A stretch of DNA of 64,000 bases from Novosphingobium album (ex Hu et al. 2023) (GCF_022832385.1 NZ_JALHLE010000003.1:161889-225888); one strand, 5' to 3'; numbered from the stretch's first letter, positions 17,901 through 27,271 are shown. Notes: generated by a model from the letters alone, not told the origin. Program-made: numbers and translations.

Positions 17901-18131
17901 AGCTTTGCCTTCATCTTCGGCGTGCTGCCACTGGTCACGGCCACAGGCGCAGGTGCCAACAGCCGCATTGCGATCGGCACCGCCGTGGTGGGCGGCATGC
18001 TGACCGCAACCCTGCTCGCGATCTTCTACATCCCGCTGTTCTTCGTGCTCGTGCGCCGCAGCGTACGCGACGGGCTTGCCGCCACCAGAAACTGGATGCG
18101 CAAGCACGACCTTTCCGGAGACGCGGCATGA
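14934..18131 (+). CDS. RND multidrug efflux pump, HAE-1 family (AcrB/MexB-like)
   Basis: A 1065-residue inner-membrane pump that exports hydrophobic compounds using the proton gradient. The TM4 motif VDDAIVVVEN carries the proton-relay aspartate pair, and the TM10 motif GLAAKNAILMIEF has the partner lysine. Length and the two-fold arrangement of TM bundles with large periplasmic loops fit HAE-1. It follows the adaptor gene by 7 bases and overlaps the channel gene by ATGA. Substrate is unknown; the neighbouring catabolic island makes solvents or aromatics plausible. Confidence 0.95.
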   Translation: MSRIFIDRPIFAWVLAIVVMLAGIGALKFLPNEQYPDIAPTQVNIRATYPGASAETIENSVTQIIEQQLTGIDGLLYFSSQSSNRGQATISAVFAKGTDPDIAQVQVQNKVQTALSRLPQSVQNQGVRVTKSNPDQLLLVAVYDTTDTRSNQDVSDYLSSNIQDPLSRIEGVGEVNVFGSPHAMRIWLNPNKLAAVSLMPSDVISAIQAQNTEVAAGELGGLPAPAGQAIDAIVTAGSRLQTVEQFRDIVLKTNSDGSTVTVGDVARVEIGAESYTASSRFSAHPGAGISISLSPGADALATAEAVKAKMEQLSANMPDGLEYTYGNDSTEFIKLSVSEVEKALFEAIILVVIVMFVFLQSWRATLIPAIAVPVVLLGTFAIFYLVGFSINTMTLFGLVLAIGLLVDDAIVVVENVERLMEENPGMSAREATIKSMEEIQVALIAIALVLSAVFLPMAFFGGSTGVIYRQFSLTIVSAMVLSVLVALILSPALTATLLKPKQADGHTVPPQIEHRAPKLARGWEKFHTAFNSSFERVTNAYVRRTERVVEHKWRWLGVFALVCVATLMLFERLPTGFLPNEDQGNVMVQWRMPAGTPREKTEKIQREVENYFLTHEKNNVRGIFTVAGGGMGATGQNTGQGFVKLKYWDERKGQENSADAIVQRASVAFRGLRDAQVFTLVPGAIRGLGQSSGFTLELQNRTGMSREKFEQARDKLLSEAMQDNRLASVRLSDLPDVSTLKVSTDTRALTAYGLTASNVNSTLATAWGGTYVNDFIDKGRVKKVYVQGDAPFRSRPEDLSQWFVRGTAGQMAPFSAFSTVGWSTAPSSTSRFNGLQAYEFSGTPAPGVSSGTAMDVMEKLASEIPGTSVAWSGSSYQERLSSGQAPVLYALSLLVVFLCLAALYESWSIPVAVVMVIPLGLLGAIAFTTLRGLQNDVYLQIGLLTTMGLAAKNAILMIEFAEQAEKQGMRVIEAALLAARIRLRPILMTSFAFIFGVLPLVTATGAGANSRIAIGTAVVGGMLTATLLAIFYIPLFFVLVRRSVRDGLAATRNWMRKHDLSGDAA

Positions 18132-19543
18132 GGATCATCATCAAGTCGATGAAACCGGCACTCTGCATACTACCCGCCCTGGCTTTGGGCGCCTGTTCGC
18201 TGGCACCCAAATACGTCGCGCCGGGACAGCCGGTGCCCGCTTCCTGGCCAGCCGGCGATGCCTATCTTGCCCAGAGCGAGGCGGGGCTGCCGCTGGTTTC
18301 GTACAGGGATATCTTCACCGATCTCCGCCTCCAGACCCTGATCGAGCAGGCCCTGCTCAACAACCGGGACCTGCGCGTAGCCGCGGCCAATGTCGCGGCA
18401 GCCCGCGCCCAGCTGACGGTCACGCGCGCCAACCAGTTTCCGGCCCTCAGTGTAAGCGGCACGGCAACCCGCTCCGAAACGGGCGGCGTCACGAGTGGAG
18501 ACGGCTGGTCCTATTCAGCACAGGGCGGCATATCGAGTTTCGAACTGGACCTGTTCGGCAAGCTCCGGAACGCAACCGAAGCGCAGCGCAATACCGCCCT
18601 TTCGACAGAAGCTTCGGCGCGCACGGTACGCCTGAGCCTCGTCGCCAATCTGGCACAGGCCTGGGCCGCCTATGCCGCCGACAAGGATCTGCTGGCGATC
18701 GCGCAATCCACGGTCGCCAATGCCGAGGATAGCGTCCGGCTGACCACCGCGCGGCTCAAGGGTGGCATCGCACCGCGCACCGACCTGAGCCAGTCACAGC
18801 AGGTGCTGGAAACGGCCAGGGGCGATGTCGCATCGCAGACGACCGCGCTGGCACAGGACGTCAACGCCATACGCCTGCTGGTAGGGGCAGATTTCGACCC
18901 GTCGCTGCTCCCCGGCGGTATGGATGAGGTCAACAAGGGACTGGCGGTGCTGCCTGCCGGCACCAGATCAGAGGTCCTGCTTCGTCGGCCGGACGTGGTT
19001 TCCGCAGAATATGATCTGCGTGCGGCCAATGCCGATATCGGCGTGGCGCGAGCCGAACTGTTCCCCAGCATCTCGCTGACCGGCCTCCTCGGCTTTGCCA
19101 GCGATGCGCTCTCGTCCCTGTTCGATCATGGGTCTTTCACCACAACGGCGAGCGGCACGGCAAGCTGGTCGATCTTCAATGCGGGCGGCAAGGCGGCCAA
19201 TGTAAAAGTGGCCAAGGCCCAGCGCGACGCTGCACTGGCCACATACGAGAAGACGATCCAGACCGCTTTCAGCGAAGTGGCAGACGCGCTGGCAGATCAG
19301 GGCACCCTAACCGAGCGGCTCCGCGCCGCAAGCGCCTACACGGCCGCTGCGCAGGATACCGCGCGACTGACAGAGGCGACCTACAAGCAGGGCATCGCCA
19401 GTTCGCTGGACAATCTCGATGCCCAGCGCAGCCTCTACACCGCACGCAAGGCGGAAGTGGCCGTGCATCTGCAAGCGGCCACCAACCGGATCACACTCTA
19501 CCGCGTGCTGGGCGGCGATCAGGCAACGGCTCGTCAGGAATAG
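18128..19543 (+). CDS. Efflux outer-membrane channel lipoprotein, NodT/OprM family
   Basis: A 471-residue TolC-like channel. The N-terminus has a lipobox LGAC, followed by the conserved YVAPGQPVPASW region and two repeated helical-hairpin halves. It overlaps the pump gene by four bases (ATGA), completing a three-part RND system. Its 3' end overlaps the 3' end of the convergent oxidoreductase gene by 10 bases. Confidence 0.93.
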   Translation: MRIIIKSMKPALCILPALALGACSLAPKYVAPGQPVPASWPAGDAYLAQSEAGLPLVSYRDIFTDLRLQTLIEQALLNNRDLRVAAANVAAARAQLTVTRANQFPALSVSGTATRSETGGVTSGDGWSYSAQGGISSFELDLFGKLRNATEAQRNTALSTEASARTVRLSLVANLAQAWAAYAADKDLLAIAQSTVANAEDSVRLTTARLKGGIAPRTDLSQSQQVLETARGDVASQTTALAQDVNAIRLLVGADFDPSLLPGGMDEVNKGLAVLPAGTRSEVLLRRPDVVSAEYDLRAANADIGVARAELFPSISLTGLLGFASDALSSLFDHGSFTTTASGTASWSIFNAGGKAANVKVAKAQRDAALATYEKTIQTAFSEVADALADQGTLTERLRAASAYTAAAQDTARLTEATYKQGIASSLDNLDAQRSLYTARKAEVAVHLQAATNRITLYRVLGGDQATARQE

Positions 19544-20580
19544 AGCGGAATGATCTGTGGCAGCTCCACCGTGGTGCGGATGCCCGGTGCTGCTGCGCAA
19601 ACCGCCGGGATCGCGTTGATCGGCCGATGCGCCGTCAGCCCGGGAGTGTAGGCGGCGTAATCTTCCTCGGCGACAGGAAAGGTGATGTCGATTTTCACCG
19701 GGGTATCGCCCTCGGTGGTGATCCGCCAGCCGGATTCGCGCAGGTCCCAGTCCTCGTTCTCGATATCGGTGGTGACGTACCAGTTGGCCCGGAAGCGCAG
19801 AACCGGTTTACCCTTGTGCTTGCAGGTGATGGTGGTGCGCATGGCGCCCACCGTGCCCGCAGGCACCGTGCCAGCCGCGATCTGAAGGTCGGACTTCGTC
19901 GCGGACAGTTCGCCGAAAGCCTCAATCTCATCGGCAGGCAGCCCTATGGCGTCCGCCACTTGCGACAGCGAGCTGCCGAAGTCCCCCTTGAGATGCTCGG
20001 CACGGCGCTGGTCGAACGGCGCCATCGGGGCCGCAAAGCCCATGATGTGGAACAGCATGTCCGGGGAATCGCGGCTGGAAACGTCGGCGTATTCGTCGAT
20101 CGTCAGCAGGCCATGCTCACGCTGGAGCGAGAGCAGAGGGATCGCCAGCGCCTCGGTCACGAAACCCGGACTGGAGCCGGTCGAATAGATCGACGTGCCG
20201 CCCCGGGCACAAGCCTCCTCGATCCGTGCCCGTTTCGCGGGATCCATCATCGGCGGATAGTGGAAGTCGCCGCGCGTGGTGACGACGTTCTTGCCCGAGG
20301 CGAGCAGCGCGCACAGCGCGTCGTAGTCGGTGCCCTGCGGCATGAAGAGCACGCAATCGGCGTCGAGCGCGACAATCTCCTCAAGAGAGTTGGTGGCCTT
20401 GATCCCGGTCCCGGCATCGAGCCCGGCCAGTTCGCCAGCGTCCTTGCCCGCTTTTTCCGGCGAGTTCACCCACAGCCCGGTCAGTTCCATGCGCGGATGT
20501 TCGATAATGGCGCGAAGCGCCCGGCTTCCGATGTTGCCGGTGGCCCACTGGATCACACGGTAAATTCTGTCTTTTCGCAT
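19534..20580 (-). CDS. DapB-like NAD(P)H-dependent oxidoreductase
   Basis: A 348-residue protein with an N-terminal Rossmann fold (VIQWATGNIGSRALRAI, about 9-25) like dihydrodipicolinate reductase and 2,4-diaminopentanoate dehydrogenase. The family is common in catabolic clusters of actinobacteria and sphingomonads, and its substrates are mostly unknown. GGAG precedes the ATG. It lies downstream of the TonB-dependent receptor gene on the same strand, but with a terminator between. Substrate cannot be assigned. Confidence 0.75.
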   Translation of the reverse strand: MRKDRIYRVIQWATGNIGSRALRAIIEHPRMELTGLWVNSPEKAGKDAGELAGLDAGTGIKATNSLEEIVALDADCVLFMPQGTDYDALCALLASGKNVVTTRGDFHYPPMMDPAKRARIEEACARGGTSIYSTGSSPGFVTEALAIPLLSLQREHGLLTIDEYADVSSRDSPDMLFHIMGFAAPMAPFDQRRAEHLKGDFGSSLSQVADAIGLPADEIEAFGELSATKSDLQIAAGTVPAGTVGAMRTTITCKHKGKPVLRFRANWYVTTDIENEDWDLRESGWRITTEGDTPVKIDITFPVAEEDYAAYTPGLTAHRPINAIPAVCAAAPGIRTTVELPQIIPLYS

Positions 20581-20608
20581 GTGTCATCACTCCTGCCGCG
20601 CCAAAGAG

Positions 20609-20645
20609 CAAACGCCGGGCCAGATGAAGCCGGCCCGGCGTTTCC
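20609..20645 (-). terminator. Intrinsic terminator after TonB-dependent receptor gene
   Basis: Inverted repeat AACGCCGGGCC ... GGCCCGGCGTT with a 9-base loop, followed on the minus strand by a T-rich tail. It lies 63 bases after the receptor gene and only about 30 bases before the start of the oxidoreductase gene, so readthrough could act as attenuation. Confidence 0.75.
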
Positions 20646-20707
20646 GTCGTGCTGATAAGGCCAGCACGGCTGCCATTCACACAATCCCCGGATGGGGACG
20701 CATGGGA

Positions 20708-22996
20708 TCAGAACTTGAAACCGACTTCCACGCCATAAGTGACCGGCGAGTTCCACGTGGCGCCCATGCCGTAGTTGGAATAGGTGGCCAGCGTCACGTA
20801 GCGGCTGTTGGTGACATTATCCCCCCACAGGGCGATGAAGTACCGGTCATCGGCGCCGTTCCACTGCGCCCGCAGCGAGAGCGTTTCGTACCCGTCCTGC
20901 TTGAACTGCGTGCCCGAGGGCCCGAAGTAGAAGCTCGACGTGTAGTAGAGGTTACCCGACAAAGCGAGTTCGCCGGTTCCGATGTCGATACCATAGCGCG
21001 CGCCGAGCGATCCGGTGAACTCGGGAGTACGCTGCATCCGGCTGTCACGAATGTCCTGGCCGAGGACAAGGAACGTGAGGTAGTTCGGGGCGCAAATGTT
21101 CGTCTGAGTATATGCATCTAGATCGGAACAGCGGGTATAGACCGGCGCGTTGTCGAACTTGCGGTAGCGGGCATGAACCCATGAGGCGCCGCCGTTAAGC
21201 TGGAAATGCGGGGTAACCTTGTAGGTGAACTGGCCTTCGAGACCATAGATGCGCGAGTTGGCCGCATTGACGATGGCCGCCGTTCCCGCCTCGTAAAGCG
21301 AAACCTGCAGATCCTTGTAGTCGTAGTAGAACGCGGCGGCTTCCAGCGAGAGACCGCTAACACTGTACTTGGCGCCGACTTCAAAAGCGTCGATCGATTC
21401 CGGCTTCACGCGGTTGCATTCATAGGGCGAATTCTGACAGGTTCCGCCCACATCCATGATCGCTGCCTTGTAGCCCTTGGTATAGGAGGCATAGATGCTG
21501 GTATCCTGATCAAGCTTGTAGCGAAGCACGATACGCGGGGTGATCTTGTCCTTCTTCGCGGCGGCAACCGCACCGGGTTCGCAGTCCGCGATATAGACCC
21601 GGCCGTTCACCGGCGTGCAGATGTCCCCGTTGGTCAGGACGATCGGCGTGTTGGACAGGTAGCGGGTGTTAAAATACGCGTCATCGACCTGATCGCGGGC
21701 ATAGCGGACACCCGCGGTGACGAAGAGCTGCGGCATCACTTCATACGTCGCATCGAGGAAGGCCGCATAGCTGCGCGTCACGGTGCCCGAACCGCCAAAA
21801 CGGATACGGCTGTTGGGATCCGATCCGAGGTTGTCGATGAAGGTGAGGTACTGGTCCGAGTTCTCAAAATAGAACAGACCCGCCGTCCACTGCAGTGGAC
21901 CGCCCGGCTTGGAGTTCAGGAGGAATTCCTGGCTCCACGTCTCATTGTTGTTCGGCAGACCGAGTTGCAGGATGTCCAGCCCGGAATAGTCGATTTCGAT
22001 CGACTGGTTCACCTTCTCGTTACGATACTGCGAAAGCGAGGTAAGATCCGCAAAACCAAGATCCGCCCGCAACGTGACCTGAACCACATCGCTGTTCGAC
22101 CGGAAGAATTCCGGGATCGAGCCGCTGGCGATCTTGTTCTTGTCGGTGGTGTAGGTTCCCGGGATTCCGCCAAAGGGCGCTGCCAGGCCAAAATCGCTGG
22201 TATTCAGCGTGTTCTGCAGATTGCCGCGGGGATCGTCATTCTGGGAATGCGACCAGCGCACCAGCAGGTCGATGCTGTCGGTCAAATCAGCCTTCATGCC
22301 GACCCGCAGGCCCCAGTTCTCGTAGTCCCCGACGCGCTTGCCGGTGCTGATGTCGTGCTGCCAGCCGTCGCCGCGAAGAAGCTGTCCCTCGACCGAGAAG
22401 GCCACCCGGTCGGACACCGCGAAGTTCATCAGGCTACGCGCCTTGAACTCGTTGTAGCGGCCGAACGACAGCTTGCCTTCCACCGTGTTCCCATCCGTCG
22501 ACGGTTCACGCGTGGTTACAAGGATCGCGCCGCCAGTCGTATTGCGGCCGAAAAGCGTGCCCTGAGGCCCCTTGAGCACCTGAATGCTGTCGACACTGAG
22601 CAGGTCGAAATCAGCAGCAAGCGGATTGGGCGAATAAAAGCCATCAACGTAGATACCAACATTGGCGCCGCCACCCGATGTCGTCACCGCCGTGCCAATG
22701 CCGCGAATGCTGGGCTGCACGAACCCGCCACCATTGGAATCGAAACGCAGCGCAGGCGTAACCTTGGCAATGTCAGCCAGTTCCGTGACGTTCGCCGTAG
22801 AAAGCGCATCGCTGGAAATGCTGGTGATCGAGATTGGCACATCGACCTGCGCTTCGGCGCGGCGCTGTGCGGTCACGATGATCACATCATTGTTTGCAAC
22901 CGCCTGTTCGCTCTGCTGGGCAAACGCCTGGCTGGGGCACAGTGCCGTCACCCCCATGAGACCGAAAATGGACGCAGTTGTCCTCAGTGCTTTCAC
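20708..22996 (-). CDS. TonB-dependent outer-membrane receptor
   Basis: A 762-residue receptor for uptake of a large or scarce ligand across the outer membrane. It has a signal peptide ending near SQAFA-QQ, a TonB-box-like DVIIVTAQRRAE, a plug domain (about 50-170) and a beta-barrel ending in VEVGFKF with a terminal Phe. The start is GTG after GGAGGG. It lies between the MFS gene and the DapB-like gene on the same strand, so it may import the substrate of the adjacent catabolic island. Confidence 0.93.
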   Translation of the reverse strand: MKALRTTASIFGLMGVTALCPSQAFAQQSEQAVANNDVIIVTAQRRAEAQVDVPISITSISSDALSTANVTELADIAKVTPALRFDSNGGGFVQPSIRGIGTAVTTSGGGANVGIYVDGFYSPNPLAADFDLLSVDSIQVLKGPQGTLFGRNTTGGAILVTTREPSTDGNTVEGKLSFGRYNEFKARSLMNFAVSDRVAFSVEGQLLRGDGWQHDISTGKRVGDYENWGLRVGMKADLTDSIDLLVRWSHSQNDDPRGNLQNTLNTSDFGLAAPFGGIPGTYTTDKNKIASGSIPEFFRSNSDVVQVTLRADLGFADLTSLSQYRNEKVNQSIEIDYSGLDILQLGLPNNNETWSQEFLLNSKPGGPLQWTAGLFYFENSDQYLTFIDNLGSDPNSRIRFGGSGTVTRSYAAFLDATYEVMPQLFVTAGVRYARDQVDDAYFNTRYLSNTPIVLTNGDICTPVNGRVYIADCEPGAVAAAKKDKITPRIVLRYKLDQDTSIYASYTKGYKAAIMDVGGTCQNSPYECNRVKPESIDAFEVGAKYSVSGLSLEAAAFYYDYKDLQVSLYEAGTAAIVNAANSRIYGLEGQFTYKVTPHFQLNGGASWVHARYRKFDNAPVYTRCSDLDAYTQTNICAPNYLTFLVLGQDIRDSRMQRTPEFTGSLGARYGIDIGTGELALSGNLYYTSSFYFGPSGTQFKQDGYETLSLRAQWNGADDRYFIALWGDNVTNSRYVTLATYSNYGMGATWNSPVTYGVEVGFKF

Positions 22997-23090
22997 GGTA
23001 TCCCTCCCTCTTAGTTATTCATTTCAGACTAGAGCGATGCCGCGCAATTTTCCAGTACCCGGCTTGACACTTGTCGAATTTAATCATCCG

Positions 23091-23105
23091 TGCAGCTTTG
23101 CTGCA
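23091..23105 (-). terminator. Small hairpin after MFS gene
   Basis: TGCAGCTTTGCTGCA is a perfect 6-base stem with a 3-base loop, 29 bases after the MFS stop. No T run follows on the minus strand, so termination is weak if it occurs at all. Confidence 0.3.
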
Positions 23106-23133
23106 ACAGATGCAGCATCTTGAGAACTGCCGT

Positions 23134-24804
23134 TCAGGGACCGATGTAACCCACGGTTTCCTGATGCGGATCGTACGACTCTGCCTTCCAGCGGACGGAG
23201 CCGAACGGCCGCTCCAGACGGCGGTGAACCCGGCGGCCTTCCTTTGACCGATTGTAGGAATCGGCCTCGGTCTGCACATCATAGTCGGCCTGCGTGTAAC
23301 GGCCGCGCATCCGCAGGTAATCACCCCATGTCGGGCAATGATACCTCTCGGTCCACAATGCCGGATTGGCGATGTCGCGCGCAATCGACCAGTCGAAAGC
23401 GCCAATCCGGCTGCGCATCCCCTGCATCCGCATCATGACACCATAGAAGTCGCGTGCCTGCTCGGGATCGACATCGTATTCCACCTCGACCACGACGGGG
23501 CCTGAGCGCATCGTCAGCGCCAGCCCCACTTCCGGTTCGTAACCGATGTCGATGGAATCGGTGTCCATCATCTGGTCCCGGGCGATCGGCAGCACCCAGC
23601 CGAGCAGGGCCGTCGCGCAGACGGCGACACCCGACGCAACGACCGCGAAAGCGACATCGTTATGCGCGGCGACCACACCCCAGCCCCACGCGCCAATGCC
23701 GATTCCGGCCGTGATCGCCGACGAGAACAGCGACAGCGCGCGCGCCGTAACCCAGCGTGGCGCGGACAGTTGGACAGTCACGTTCAACATGGCGATGGTC
23801 AGGATATTGCAGGCACCCACGACCAGGAACGCCGCGCACGACACCGCCAGCGAATGGCTGAACCCGATGGCCACGAGAGCGATACCGGAACCCACGGCAA
23901 AGAGACGCACGGCCAGTTCGGTCGACAGGCGGGCGCGAATGGCGCTGACGAAGAGCGCACCGCCGACCGCACCCATGCCCTGCGCGCCCAGCAGGATGCC
24001 GAAAGTCGCGGCATCGCCGTGCAGCAGGTCCTTGGCGATCAGCGGCGCCAGCGCAGAAGCGGTTGCCGTTGAAAGCCCGAACGCGAGTACACGCGCCAAA
24101 GCCGTGCGGATCGCCGGTGCATGGAGCGCGTAGCGCGCACCGCCAATCATCGCGCGGTCCAGCCGCTCCGGCGGCAGGCGCGAAGGCACATGCGCGCGCC
24201 GCCAGAACACGAAAGCGGTCAGCAACGGCAAATAGAGCACCGAGGTCATCCCGAATACCGTCTTGGCACCATAGATGACGACGATCAGACCGCCCAGCGC
24301 CGGCCCGAAGCTACGGGCGAGGTTGTAGCTGATCGTGCCGAGCGCCACGGCCGCAGGCAGATGCGCACGGGAAACCTGTTCCGGAATGGAGGCCTGCCAA
24401 GACGGCGAATAGAGAGCCACGCCTGCGCCGATCAGCACGCAGAACGACAGCAGAATCCACGGCGTGATCAGCCCGAAGTGCGAAATCGTCGCGAGTACAC
24501 CGGCACAGACAGCACTGAATCCCAGCCCGCTGATCGCGATGCGGCGGCGGTCGAACATGTCGGCGATGGCCCCGGCAGGCAATGTGACCAGCATCAGCGG
24601 GACCATCATTGCCGTCTGCACCAGAGCCACCATGCTCGGCGAGTTCGACAGGCGCGTCATTTCCCACGCGGCCCCCACACCGAGAAACAACTGCCCAAAG
24701 TTGGAGAAGAGGCTGGCCGACCAGATGTTGCGGAACACCGGCTCCCGCAGCGGCGCAAAGGCGCCGCCGCTTTCCGGATCGCGAACCTCCGTATTGTCGC
24801 TCAT
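23134..24804 (-). CDS. MFS transporter, MFS_3 type with soluble C-terminal domain
   Basis: About 556 residues. The N-terminal 410 or so residues form the twelve-helix MFS core. The remaining 140 residues are soluble and contain VVVEVEYDVDPEQARDFY and a GAFDWSIARD motif, as in the MFS_3 (TMEM effector) family. I chose ATG 24804 (MSDNTEV) because GAAGG lies 4 bases before it; the frame extends 11 codons further upstream without a good site. It is 137 bases upstream of the receptor gene. Direction and substrate are unknown. Confidence 0.85.
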   Translation of the reverse strand: MSDNTEVRDPESGGAFAPLREPVFRNIWSASLFSNFGQLFLGVGAAWEMTRLSNSPSMVALVQTAMMVPLMLVTLPAGAIADMFDRRRIAISGLGFSAVCAGVLATISHFGLITPWILLSFCVLIGAGVALYSPSWQASIPEQVSRAHLPAAVALGTISYNLARSFGPALGGLIVVIYGAKTVFGMTSVLYLPLLTAFVFWRRAHVPSRLPPERLDRAMIGGARYALHAPAIRTALARVLAFGLSTATASALAPLIAKDLLHGDAATFGILLGAQGMGAVGGALFVSAIRARLSTELAVRLFAVGSGIALVAIGFSHSLAVSCAAFLVVGACNILTIAMLNVTVQLSAPRWVTARALSLFSSAITAGIGIGAWGWGVVAAHNDVAFAVVASGVAVCATALLGWVLPIARDQMMDTDSIDIGYEPEVGLALTMRSGPVVVEVEYDVDPEQARDFYGVMMRMQGMRSRIGAFDWSIARDIANPALWTERYHCPTWGDYLRMRGRYTQADYDVQTEADSYNRSKEGRRVHRRLERPFGSVRWKAESYDPHQETVGYIGP

Positions 24805-25044
24805 CCTGCCTTCGCCCCCTGTCTGTCGTATTTGCACACGATCTTGTCCCGGGCCTGAAATACGTCAAGCCGCGCATCGCTAAGACGATCGATTGGCGCA
24901 ACCTATCCCCGGCACAATATACTGACCCACGATAGCAATCGCCGCCGCGATAGGGCGGGCCGGACCGATTGCTTTTCCTCATGCAGCCTAGCATGACCGG
25001 CGCAAACAGCGCTGATGCGCGAAGGGATTTCGAGGAGACCGACC

Positions 25045-26295
25045 GTGACCGAAGCCTACATCATCGATACCGTCCGGACCCCGCGCGGGATCGGCAAGAT
25101 GGGCAAGGGCGCGCTCTCGCAGATGCATCCGGAACACCTTTCCGCCACCGTTCTGGCCGCCCTGAAAGAGCGTAACGGTTTCGACACTGCCGACGTCGAC
25201 GATGTGATCTGGGGGGTTTCGGCGGCGCTTGGCCTGCAGGCCGGCGACATCGGCCGTATGGCCGCGCTCGATGCAGGTTACGATGTGCGCGCGGGCGGCG
25301 TCACTCTCAACCGCTTCTGCGGCTCCAGCATTACCTCCACCAACTTCGCGGCGGCCATGATCATGTCCGGCATGGCGGGCCTGATGGTCTCGGGCGGCAT
25401 GGACATGCTCTCCTACGCCAATGCTTACGGCATGAAGATGCGCGAAGCTGGGTTCGGCGGTGGCATGGGCGTCGGCAATCCGCGCCTTCAGGCCAAACAC
25501 CCGCAGTCGAACCAGGGTGTATGCGCCGATGCCATTGCGGCCATGGAAGGCATTACCCGCGCAGAGCTGGAGCAGCTCGGCGTCGAAAGCCAGCGGCGTG
25601 CCGCCATCGCGCTTGCCGAAGGCCGCTTCGCCAAGTCGACCATCGTCGTGAAGGACGATGAAGGCAACGTCATCCTCGACCACGAGGAATATCCCCGCCC
25701 GGACACCACCGCCGAAAGCCTGGCCCAGTTGAAGCCCGCCTTCGAGATGTTTCTGAACATGCCCTCGCAGCCGGGCGGCAAGACTTATGCGGAACTGATC
25801 AACCAGGTCTATCCCGGCGTCGATATCAAGCCGATCCACCATGTCGGCATTTCCTCGGGCGTTGTGGACGGCGCCGCGGCGATCCTGCTCGCCTCGAAGG
25901 ACTACGCCGAGAAGCATGGCCTCAAGCCGCGCGCGCGCATCGTTGCGATGGCGGAAACCGGCGACTGCCCGACGCTGATGCTCAACGGCCCCGTCCCCGC
26001 CGCCAAGAAGGTTCTGGAAAAGGCCGGTCTCACCAAGGATGATATCGACACCTGGGAAGTGAACGAAGCCTTTGCCGTCGTGGTTGAAAAGTTCATCCGT
26101 GACCTTGATCTGGACCGCACCAAGGTCAATCCCAACGGCGGCTCGATCGCTCTCGGCCATCCTATCGCAGGCACCGGCGCCATCCTGATCGGTACGGCAC
26201 TCGACGAGCTCGAGCGCACCGGCGGACGCTATGGCCTCATTACCATGTGCGCCGCGGGCGGCATGGCCCCGGCGATCATCATCGAGCGCATCTGA
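25045..26295 (+). CDS. Thiolase (acetyl-CoA C-acyltransferase)
   Basis: A 416-residue thiolase that cleaves 3-ketoacyl-CoA or condenses acyl-CoAs. The nucleophile Cys is in RFCGSSITS (about residue 92). NEAFAVV, GHPIAGTGA and the second active Cys in MCAAGGMA are present. I chose GTG 25045 (MTEAYIIDTV) because GAGGAGA sits 6 bases upstream; an ATG at 25015 has no such site. It is followed by a MarR gene after 33 bases and is divergent from the MFS gene. It would do the last step of a beta-oxidation-like route. Confidence 0.92.
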   Translation: MTEAYIIDTVRTPRGIGKMGKGALSQMHPEHLSATVLAALKERNGFDTADVDDVIWGVSAALGLQAGDIGRMAALDAGYDVRAGGVTLNRFCGSSITSTNFAAAMIMSGMAGLMVSGGMDMLSYANAYGMKMREAGFGGGMGVGNPRLQAKHPQSNQGVCADAIAAMEGITRAELEQLGVESQRRAAIALAEGRFAKSTIVVKDDEGNVILDHEEYPRPDTTAESLAQLKPAFEMFLNMPSQPGGKTYAELINQVYPGVDIKPIHHVGISSGVVDGAAAILLASKDYAEKHGLKPRARIVAMAETGDCPTLMLNGPVPAAKKVLEKAGLTKDDIDTWEVNEAFAVVVEKFIRDLDLDRTKVNPNGGSIALGHPIAGTGAILIGTALDELERTGGRYGLITMCAAGGMAPAIIIERI

Positions 26296-26328
26296 TCACC
26301 GGCCCCGCCGGACAGCAAGGAGTGACGC

Positions 26329-26817
26329 GTGGCGATCGACGCCGAAAATAAGCCGACAGAACCTCTAAAGGACCTGTTCGGCATCCGTGAGGAAAGTCCC
26401 AAGCGGCAGGTTGGCCTGCGCATGACGATCATCGCGCGTCTCCAGCGCAACAGCTTTGACCGCAAGGTCGCGGCACTGAACGTCACCCGTTCTCAATGGG
26501 CGATGATCGCAATCGTTTCGCGCCATCCCGGCTCCACCCAGCGTACGATCGCAGAATTCCTGGAGATGTCGGAAGCCTCGGCCGGGCGTCTGATCGACAG
26601 GCTATGCGCCGACGGGCTGCTTGAACGCCGCGACCGCCGCGATGACCGGCGCGCCCGAGCCGTTTACGTGACGGATAAGGCTGAACCCCTGCTGGCCAAG
26701 CTGGGAGCCATCGCGTCCGAGAGCGAACAGCGCATGTTCAGCGGGTTTTCGGATCAGGAGATCGAACAGCTGCTGAATTTCATGGACCGCATCTACGAAA
26801 ACGTCAGCCGCGGGTAA
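26329..26817 (+). CDS. MarR family transcriptional regulator
   Basis: A 162-residue winged-helix regulator. The recognition region is QRTIAEFLEMSEASAGRLID, followed by a wing DRRDDRRARAVYVT. The start is GTG 26329 with AAGGAG upstream. It probably forms one unit with the thiolase gene and may control part of the catabolic island through a CoA-ester or aromatic ligand. Confidence 0.9.
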   Translation: MAIDAENKPTEPLKDLFGIREESPKRQVGLRMTIIARLQRNSFDRKVAALNVTRSQWAMIAIVSRHPGSTQRTIAEFLEMSEASAGRLIDRLCADGLLERRDRRDDRRARAVYVTDKAEPLLAKLGAIASESEQRMFSGFSDQEIEQLLNFMDRIYENVSRG

Positions 26818-26897
26818 CCAGGTGTCAGGCCCAACATTCGGATAAGTGCCGGATCCTTCCGAAAGGAACGGCGGACCAATTTTTTTGAAAGCACAAA

Positions 26898-26930
26898 CAG
26901 AAAGGGCGGCCGCAAGGACCGCCCTTTCCG
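26898..26930 (-). terminator. Intrinsic terminator of small exported protein gene
   Basis: AAAGGGCGG and CCGCCCTTT flank a 9-base loop. On the minus strand the sequence continues into a T-rich stretch that includes seven Ts (complement of 26880-26886). Confidence 0.75.
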
Positions 26931-26950
26931 TCTTGAGAGCTCGTAAAAGC

Positions 26951-27271
26951 TTACTTCGCGCTGGCGACTTCCTTCTTCGACAGCGAGGTGGTCACCTTGC
27001 CCTCGACTTCGCTCACGGTCGAAGCAGGAACGGTCACCAGACGGCCGTTCAGAATGACCTGCGGGTTGCCGTCCGCATTGACGCGGTAGATCGGGGCAAT
27101 GCGGTAGCCGTTCGAAGCGTAGAGCATCATGCCGGCGTTCAGCTGAACCGGGGCAGCGGCTTCTTCAGTCACTTCGTGAACGGCCTGGGTCGTTTCAGCG
27201 AAGACCGCAGTCGGGACGAAAGCGAGGGTCGCGACAGTGGCGAGGGCGGCGAGAGGGGCAAACTTGTTCAT
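26951..27271 (-). CDS. Small exported protein, unknown function
   Basis: A 106-residue protein with a signal peptide (MNKFAPLAALATVATLAF, cleavage near VFA-ET). The mature part holds YRIAPIYRVNADGNPQVIL and a Lys/Ser-rich tail, with no Cys. I chose ATG 27271 because GGAG precedes it and the signal peptide begins there. It has its own promoter (27319-27347) and terminator, so it is a single-gene unit. Similar small periplasmic proteins occur in sphingomonads. Function unknown. Confidence 0.8.
   Translation of the reverse strand: MNKFAPLAALATVATLAFVPTAVFAETTQAVHEVTEEAAAPVQLNAGMMLYASNGYRIAPIYRVNADGNPQVILNGRLVTVPASTVSEVEGKVTTSLSKKEVASAK

Noticed and set aside
21206..23014. Open frame of 602 codons opposite the TonB-dependent receptor
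   Set aside because: No domain; the receptor is complete on the other strand.
23064..23069. TTGACA on the plus strand as a promoter
   Set aside because: No -10 at 16-18 bases, and the genes on both sides read the other way.
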